Shown here: positions 56,279-64,000 of the stretch, in pieces | How the letters are laid out: the number at the start of each line of letters is the position of its first letter | Numbering within the stretch: the first letter of the stretch is position 1 | Assembly: GCA_035048815.1 (NCBI GenBank) | Contig: JAUCBN010000046.1 | Span: 9,774,999-9,838,998 of the forward strand | Length of the DNA: 64,000 nucleotides | Direction: 5' to 3' | DNA from: Abelmoschus esculentus | Lineage: Eukaryota > Streptophyta > Magnoliopsida > Malvales > Malvaceae | The notes under the pieces: generated by a model | The model's input: only the letters and a program-made list of their open reading frames with translations | Database searches by the model: none | Told to the model about the DNA's origin: nothing | Made by a program: the position numbers and the translations under genes

Positions 56279-59200
56279 ATATCATTTTTCAATCTGTTTT
56301 TTGGGTTTAAAGCGTGTGGGCTTTATAGTGAATCTGTTTGTATTTTAACCGAGAAAAAAGCTAAAAATTTGAGATTAGTTTTTATAATTAGATTAAAAAT
56401 TCATGATTAATTATTTGAACTCATAAAATTAGATTTAATATCATTTTTCGATCTGTTTTTTGGTTTAAAACGTGTGTGTCTAATTGGCCTTTATAGTAAA
56501 TCTGTTCGAATTTTAATCGATTAAAAAACTAAAAATTTGATATTATTTTTTATAATTAGATTGAAAAATCCATAATTAACTATTTGAACTCATAAAATTT
56601 AATTTAATATCATTTTTTGATCATTTTTTCGGGTTTAAAGTGTTTGTGTCTAAATGGGCTTTATTGTGAATCTGTTCAAATTTTAAACGAGTAAAAAGCT
56701 AAAAATTTGTGATTAATATTTATAATTAGATTAAAAAATCCATAATTAAATATTTGGACTCATAAAACATAATTTAATATCATTTTTCCATTTTTTTTGG
56801 GTTTAAAGCGTGCGTGTCTAAATGGGCTTTATAGTGAATCTTTTGAATTTTAACAGAGTAAAAAGCTAAAAATTTGAGATTCATTTATATAACTAGATTC
56901 AAAAAAAATCAATTAACTATTTGAACTCATAAGATCTGATTTAATATCATTTTTCGATCTTTTTTTGGGTTTAAAGCTTGTGTGTCTAAATTGACTTTAT
57001 AGTGAATCTGTTCGAATTTTAAACAAGTAAAAAGCTAAAAAATTTAGATTAATTTTTATAATAAGATTAAAAAATCCATAATTAAATATTTAAACTCATA
57101 AAATTTAATTTAATATCATTTTTCGATCTGTTTTTTTGGTTTAAAGCGTGTGTGTCTAAATGTGCTTTATAGTAAATCTGTTCGAATTTTAACCGAGAAA
57201 AAAGCTAAAAATTTGAAATTAATTTTTATAATTAGATTAAAAAATCCATAATTAACTATTTGAACTCATAAAATTTGATTTAATATCATTTTTTCATCTG
57301 TTTTTTTGGGTTTAAAGCGTGTGTGTCTAAATGGGCTTTATAATGAACCTGTTGAATTTTAACCTAGTAAAAAGCTAAAAATTTGAGATTAATTTTAATA
57401 ATTAGATTAAAAAATCCATAATTAACTTTTTTTAACTCATAAAATTTGATTTAATATTATTTTTCGATCTTTTTTGGTTTAAAGCGTGTGTGTCTAAATG
57501 GGCTTTATTGTGAATCTATTTGAATTTTAACCGAGTAAAAGCAAAAATTTGAGATTAATTTTTATAATTAGATTCAAAAATCCATAATTAACTATTTGAA
57601 CACATAAAATTTGATTTAATATCATTTTTCGATCTTTTTTTGGGTTAAAAAGCGTGTGTATCTTAATGGGCTTTGTAGTGATCTGTTCGAATTTTAACCG
57701 AGTAAAAAGGTAAAAGTTTGAGATAGTTTTTTGTAATTTGATTGTAAAATCCATAATTAACTATTTCAACTCATAAAATATGATTTAATATCATTTTTGA
57801 ACTGTTTTTTGGTTTAAAGAGTGTCTCTAAATGTGCATTATAGTGAATCTGTTGGAATTTTAACCAAGTAAAAAGATAAAAAAAAATTGGGATTAATTTT
57901 GATAATTAGATTAAAAAAATACATAAGTAACTATTTGAACTCCTAAAATTTGATTTAATATCATTCTTAAATCTTTTTTTTGGTTTAAAACGTGTGTGTC
58001 TAATTGACCTTTATAGTAATTCTGTTCGAATTTTAACCGATTAAGAAGCTAAAAATTTGAGATTAATTTTTATAATTAGATTGAAAAATCCATAATTAAC
58101 TATTTGAACTCATAAAATTTAATTTAATATCATTTTTCGATATTTTTTGGGGTTTAAAGCGTGTGTGTCTAAATAGGCTTTATAGTGAATCTGTTCAAAT
58201 TTTAAACAAGTAAAAAGCTAAAAAATTGAGATTAATTTTTGTAATTAGATTAAAAATCCATAATTAACTATTTGAACTCATAAAATATGATTTAATATTA
58301 TTTTTTGTTCTGTTTTTGGGTTTAAAAGCGTTCGTGTCTAAATGGGAGTTTGCAGTGAATCTGTTCGAATTTTAAGGGAGTAAAAAGCAAAAATTTTAGA
58401 TTAATCTTTATAATTAGATTCAAAAATCCATAATTAACTATTTGAACTCATAAAATTTGATTTAATATCATTTTTCGATCTATTTTTTGGGTTTAAAGCG
58501 TGCGTGTCTAAATGGGCTTTGTAGTGAATCTATTCGAATTTTAACCAAGTAAAAAGCTAAAAATTTGAGATTAATTTTAATAATTAGATTAAAAAATCCA
58601 TAATTAACTATTTGAACTCATAAAATTTGATTTAATATCATTTTCGATCTTTTTTGGGGTTTAAAATGTGTGTGTCTAAATGGCCTTTATAGTGAATCTG
58701 CTCGAAGTTTAACCTAGTAAAAAGCTAAAAATTTGAGATTAATTTTTATAATTATATTGAAAAATCCATAATTAACTATTTGAACACATAATATATGATT
58801 TAATATCATTTTTTGATCTGTTTTTTGGTTTAAAGCGTGTGTGTCTAAATGGGCTTTATAGTAAATCTGTTCGAATTTTAAAAGAGTAAAAACAAAAAAA
58901 AAATTAGATTAGTTTTTATAATTAGATTCAAAAATCCATAATTAACTATTTGAACTCATAAAATTTTATTTAATATCATTTTACGATTTTTTTTTTGGTT
59001 TAAAAGCGTGCGTGTCTTAATGGGCTTTGTAATGATCTGTTAGAATTTTAACCGAGTAAAAAGGTAAAAGTTTGAGATTAATTTTTGTAATTAGATTGAA
59101 AAATCCATAATTAACTATTTGAACTCTTAAAATTTGATTTAATATCATTTTTTGATCTTTTTTTAGGGTTTAAAAGCGTGCGTGTCTTAATGCCTTTGTG

Positions 59201-62200
59201 GTGATCTGTTCGAATTTTAACTATGTAAAAAGGAAAAAGTTTGAGATTAATTTTTGTAATTAGATTCAAAAATCCATAATTAACTATTTGAACTCATAAA
59301 ATTTGATTTAATATCATTTTTTGATTTGTTTTTTTGGTTTAAAGCGTGTGTGTCTAAATGGGCTTTATAGTGAATCTGTTCGAATTTTAACCGAGTAAAA
59401 AGCTAAAAATTTGAGATTAATTTTAATAATTAGATTCAAAAGTCCATGATTAACTTTTTGAACTCATAAAATTTAATTTAATATCATTTTTCGATCTACT
59501 TTTGGGTGTAAAACCGTGTGTGTCTAAATGGGTTTGTAGTGAATCTGTTCGAATTTTAAGCGAGTAAAATTCTAAAAATTTGAGATTAATTTTTATAATT
59601 AGATTCAAAAATCCAAAATTAAACATTTGAGCTCATAAAATTTTGATTTAATATCATTTTTCGATATTTTTTTGGGGTTTTAAAGCATGCATGTATAAAT
59701 GGGCTTTATTGTGAATCTGTTCGAATTTTAACCGAGTAAAAAGCTAAAAGTTTGAGATTTATTTTTATAATTTGATTCAAAAATTCATAATTAACTATTT
59801 GAACTTATAAAATTTGAATTAGTATCATTTACGATCTTTTTTTGGGTTTAAAATGTGTGTGTCTAGATAGGCTTTATAGTGAATCTGCTCGAATTTTAAC
59901 CGAGTAAAAAGCTAAAAATTTGAGATTAATTTTGATAATTAGATTGAAAAATCCATAATTAACTATTTGAACTCATAAAATTTAATTTAATTTCATTTTC
60001 TGATCTTTTTTTTTTGGTTTAAAGCGTGTGTGTCTAAATGGGCTTTATAGTGAATCTGTTCGAATTTTAACCGAGTAAAAAGCTAAAAATTTGAGATTAA
60101 TTTTTATAATTAGATTCAAAACTCCATAATTAACTATTTGAACTCATAAAATTTGATTTAATATCATTTTTCGATCTTTTTTTTGGGTTTAAAATGTGAG
60201 TGTCTAAATGGGCTTTATAGTGAATTTGTTCGAATTTTAACCGAGTAAAAAGCTAAAAATTTAAGATTAATTTTTATAATTAGATTGAAAAATCCATAAT
60301 TAACTTTTTGAACTCATAAAATTTAATTTAATATCGTTTTTTGATCTGTTTTGGGGTTTAAAAGCGTGCGTGTTCGAATCTTAAACGAGTAAAAAGCTAA
60401 AAATTTGAGATTAATTTTGATAATTAGATTGAAAAATCCATAATTAACTATTTGAACACATAAAATATGATTTAATATAATTTTTTGAACTGTTTTTTGG
60501 TTTAAAGCGTGTGTGTCTAAATGGGCTTTATAGTAAATCTGTTCGAATTTTAACCGAGTAAAAAGCTAAAAATTTGAGATTAATTTTTATAATTAGATTC
60601 AAAAATCCAAAATTAAACATTTGAGCTCATAAAATTTTGATTTAATATCATTTTTCGATATTTTTTTGGGGTTTAAAGCATGCATGTATAAATGGGCTTT
60701 ATTGTGAATCTGTTCGAATTTTAACCGAGTAAAAAGCTAGAAGTTTGAGATTTATTTTTATAATTTGATTCAAAAATTCATAATTAACTATTTGAACTCA
60801 TAAAATTTGAATTAGTATCATTTACGATCTTTTTTTGGGTTTAAAATGTGTGTGTCTAAATAGGCTTTATAGTGAATCTGCTCGAATTTTAACCGAGTAA
60901 AAAGCTAAAAATTTGAGATTAATTTTGATAATTAGATTGAAAAATCCATAATTAACTATTTGAACTCATAAAATTTAATTTAATTTCATTTTTTGATCTT
61001 TTTTTTTTGGTTTAAAGCGTGTGTGTCTAAATGGGCTTTACAGTGAATCTGTTCGAATTTTAACCGAGTAAAAAGCTAAAAATTTGAGATTAATTTTTAT
61101 AATTAGATTCAAAAATCCATAATTAACTATTTGAACTCATAAAATTTGATTTAATATCATTTTTCGATCTTTTTTTTGGGTTTAAAATGTGAGTGTCTAA
61201 ATGGTCTTTATAGTGAATTTGTTCGAATTTTAACCGAGTAAAAAGCTAAAAATTTAAGATTAATTTTTATAATTAGATTGAAAAATCCATAATTAACTTT
61301 TTGAACTCAAAAAATTTAATTTAATATCGTTTTTCGATCTGTTTTGGGTTTTAAAAGCGTGCGTGTCGAAATGGGCTTTGTAGTGAATCTCTTCGAATTT
61401 TAAACGAGTAAAAAGCTAAAAATTTGAGATAAATTTTTATAATTAGATTCAAAAATCCATAATTAACTATTTCAACTCATAAAATTTGATTTAATATCAT
61501 TTTTCGATCTATTTTTGGGTTTAAAATGTGAGTGTCTAAATGGGCTTTATAGTGAATTTGTTCGAATTTTAACCGAGTAAAAAGCTAAAAATTTAAGATT
61601 AATTTTTATAATTAGATTGAAAAATCCATAATTAACTTTTTGAACTCATAAAATTTAATTTAATATCATTTTTCGATCTGTTTTGGGGTTTAAAAGCGTG
61701 TGTGTCGAAATGGGCTTTGTAGTGAATCTGTTCGAATTTTAAACGAGTAAAAAGCTAAAAATTTGAGATAAATTTTTATAATTAGATTAAAAAATCCATA
61801 ATTAACTATTTCAACTCATAAAATTTGATTTAATATCATTTTTCGATCTATTTTTTGGGTTTAAAGCGTGCGTGTCTAAATGGGCTTTGTAGTAAATCTG
61901 TTCAAATTTTAACCGAGTAAAAAGCTAAAAATTTGAGATTATTTTTTGTAATTAGATTGAAAAATCCATAATTAACTATTTGAACTCATAAAATTTGACT
62001 TAATATCATTTTTTGATCTCTTTTTCGGTTTAAAGCGAGTGTGTCTAAATAAGCTTTATAGTAAATTTGTTCGAATTTTAACCAAGTAAAAAGCTAATAA
62101 TTTGAGATTAATTTTTATAATTAGATTCAAAAATCCATAATTAACTATTTGAACTCATAAAATTTGATTTAATATCATTTTTCGATCTTTTTTGGTGTTT

Positions 62201-64000
62201 AAAATGTGTGTGTCTAAATGGGCTTTATAGTGAATCTGTTCGAATTTTAACCAAGTAAAAAGATAAAAATTTGAGATTAATTTTGATAATTAGATTGAAA
62301 AATCCATAATTAACTATTTGAACACATAAAATATGATTTAATATCATTTTTTGATTTGTTTTTTGGTTTAAAGCGTGTGTGTCTAAATGGGCTTTATAGT
62401 AAATCTGTTCGAATTTTAAAAGAGTAAAAAGATAAAAATTTGAGATTAATTTTTATAATTAGATTCAAAAATACATAATTAACTATTTGAACTCATAAAT
62501 TTTGATTTAATATCATTTTTCCATCTTTTTTGGGGTTTAAAATGTGTGTGTCTAAATGGGCTTTATAGTGAATCTGTTCGAATTTTAACCAAGTAAAAAG
62601 CTAAAAATTTGTGATTAATTTTTATAATTAGATTGAAAACTCCATAATTAACTTTTTGAACTCATAAAATTTAATTTAATATCATTTTTTGATCTGTTTT
62701 TGGTTTTAACAGCGTGCATGTTTAAATGGGCTTTGTAGTGAATTTGTTCTAATTTTAAGCGAGTAAAAAGCTAAGAATTTGAGTTTAATCTTTATAATTA
62801 GATTGAAAAATCCATAATTAACTATTCCAACTCATAAAATTTGATTTAATATCATTTTTCGATCTATTTTTTGGGTTTAAAGCGTGCGTGTCTAAATGGG
62901 CTTTGTAGTGAATCTTTTCGACTTTTAACCGAGTAAAAAGCTAAAAATTTGAGATTAATTTTAATAATTAGATTAAAAAATCCATAATTAAATTTTTGAA
63001 CTCATAAAATTTGATTTAATATTATTTTTCGATCTTTCTGTGGGTTTAAAGCTTGTGTGTCTAAATAGGCTTTATTGTGAATCTGTTCGAATTTTAACCG
63101 AGTAAAAACAAAAAATTTGAGATTAATTTTTATAATTAGATTCAAAAACCCATAATTAACTATTTAAACTCATAAAATTTGATTTAATATCATTTTTTGA
63201 TCTGTTTTTTGGTTTAAAGCGTGTGTGTCTAAATTGGCATTATAGTAAATCTGTTCGAATTTTAACCGAGTAAAAAGCTAAAAAATTTAGATTAGTTTTT
63301 ATAATTAGATTGAAAAATCCATAATTAACTATTTGAACTCATAAAATATGATTTTAATATCATTTTATGATCTGTTTTTCGGTTTAAAGCGTGTGTGTCT
63401 AAATAGGCTTTATTGTAAATCTGTTCGAATTTTAACCGAGTAAAAAGTTAATAATTTAAGATTTACTTTTATAATTAGATTCAAAAATCCATAATTAATT
63501 ATTTGAACTCATAAAATTTGATTTAATATCATTTTTCGATCTTTTTTTGGGTTTAAAAGCGTGCGTGTCTAAATGGGCTTTGTAGTAAATCTGTTCAAAT
63601 TTTAACCGAATAAAAAGCTAAAAATTTGAGATTAATTTTTGTAATTACATTCAAAAATCCATAATTAAATATTTGAACTCATAAAATTTGATTTAATATC
63701 ATTTTTCGATCTTTTTTTGGGTTTAAAATGTGTGTGTCTAAATGGGCTTTATAGTGAATTTGTTCGAATTTTAACCGAGTAAAAAGCTAAAAATTTGAGA
63801 TTAATTTTTATAATTAGATTCAAAAATTCATAATTAACTATTTGAACTCATAAAATTTGATTTAATATCATTTTTCGATCTTTTTTGGGGTTTAAAATGT
63901 GTGTGTCTAAATGGGCTTTATAGTGAATCTGTTCGAATTTTAACCGAGTAAAAAGCTAAAAATTTGAGATTAATTTTTATAATTAGATTGAAAATTCCAT
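56279..64000 (+). repeat. 169-bp satellite, block III (about 46 monomers, runs off the window)
   Basis: Same monomer and orientation. A repeat of about 994 bp (six monomers, one shortened) is marked by ATCCAAAATTAAACATTTGA at 59611 and 60605. The shortened monomer near 60370 has lost about 40 bp between GCGTGCGTGT and TCGAAT. Another shortened monomer lies at about 56310. Many monomers here read TTTAAAATGTG instead of TTTAAAGCGTG, a local variant that suggests a different amplification history from block II. Confidence 0.95.

Noticed and set aside
24778..64000. CRISPR-like array
   Set aside because: The repeats are contiguous 169-bp monomers with no unique spacers, in a plant genome.

Overview
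The window is plant nuclear DNA, most likely eudicot and from a centromeric or pericentromeric region. I see no host single-copy gene, tRNA, rRNA or CRISPR. Three things point to this setting: about 39 kb of it is coded by retroelements or made of a satellite with a nucleosome-sized repeat (about 169 bp, AT-rich, about 190 head-to-tail monomers); the gypsy pol gene has reverse transcriptase signatures I recall from the CRM (centromeric chromovirus) clade; and elements are nested inside elements throughout. The species cannot be named from the sequence.

Left third (1-24777): a retrotransposon graveyard. A Tekay/Del-type LTR runs off the left edge on the minus strand and abuts an inverted CRM-like LTR (895-2420). 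A chain of plus-strand CRM-like pieces that appear to share LTRs follows: protease remnant and tail (2440-3929), LTR (3930-5512), an almost complete but broken protease-RT-RNase H-integrase unit (6018-9180) and its 3' LTR (9181-10596). Next come minus-strand L1-type LINE pieces. A 1.58 kb block (10880-12463) is duplicated at 15557-17140. A 7.9 kb LINE (13039-20967, ORF1, endonuclease, RT) is interrupted by a 1875-bp solo LTR with a 5-bp target duplication and by a small rearranged patch of the satellite. After it lie a CRM-like gag-protease piece (20968-22325), another LINE ORF1 piece, and a Tekay-like LTR, primer binding site and gag whose only six stops are all TAG.

Right two thirds (24778-64000): the satellite in three blocks, all in one orientation. 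Blocks I and II are separated by a solo LTR (32044-37481, target duplication GAACT). A gag-protease-only LTR element of 3050 bp (33870-36919) has inserted into that LTR. It keeps an open 826-codon frame, a PBS, a polypurine tract and a full 3' LTR, but its 5' LTR is an 84-bp hairpin made of two opposed copies of the U5 end. Block II holds a nearly exact 4.89 kb tandem duplication (about 29 monomers) and several smaller higher-order repeats. Blocks II and III are separated by a 1388-bp Mutator-like element with 300-400-bp terminal inverted repeats and a perfect 9-bp target duplication.

Nothing here works as a pathway. The plausible biology is a centromere-type satellite, the retroelements that target or tolerate it, and the recombination that reshapes both. 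Clade names (CRM, Tekay, L1, TR-GAG, MULE) rest on motifs and recalled family features, not on a database search.
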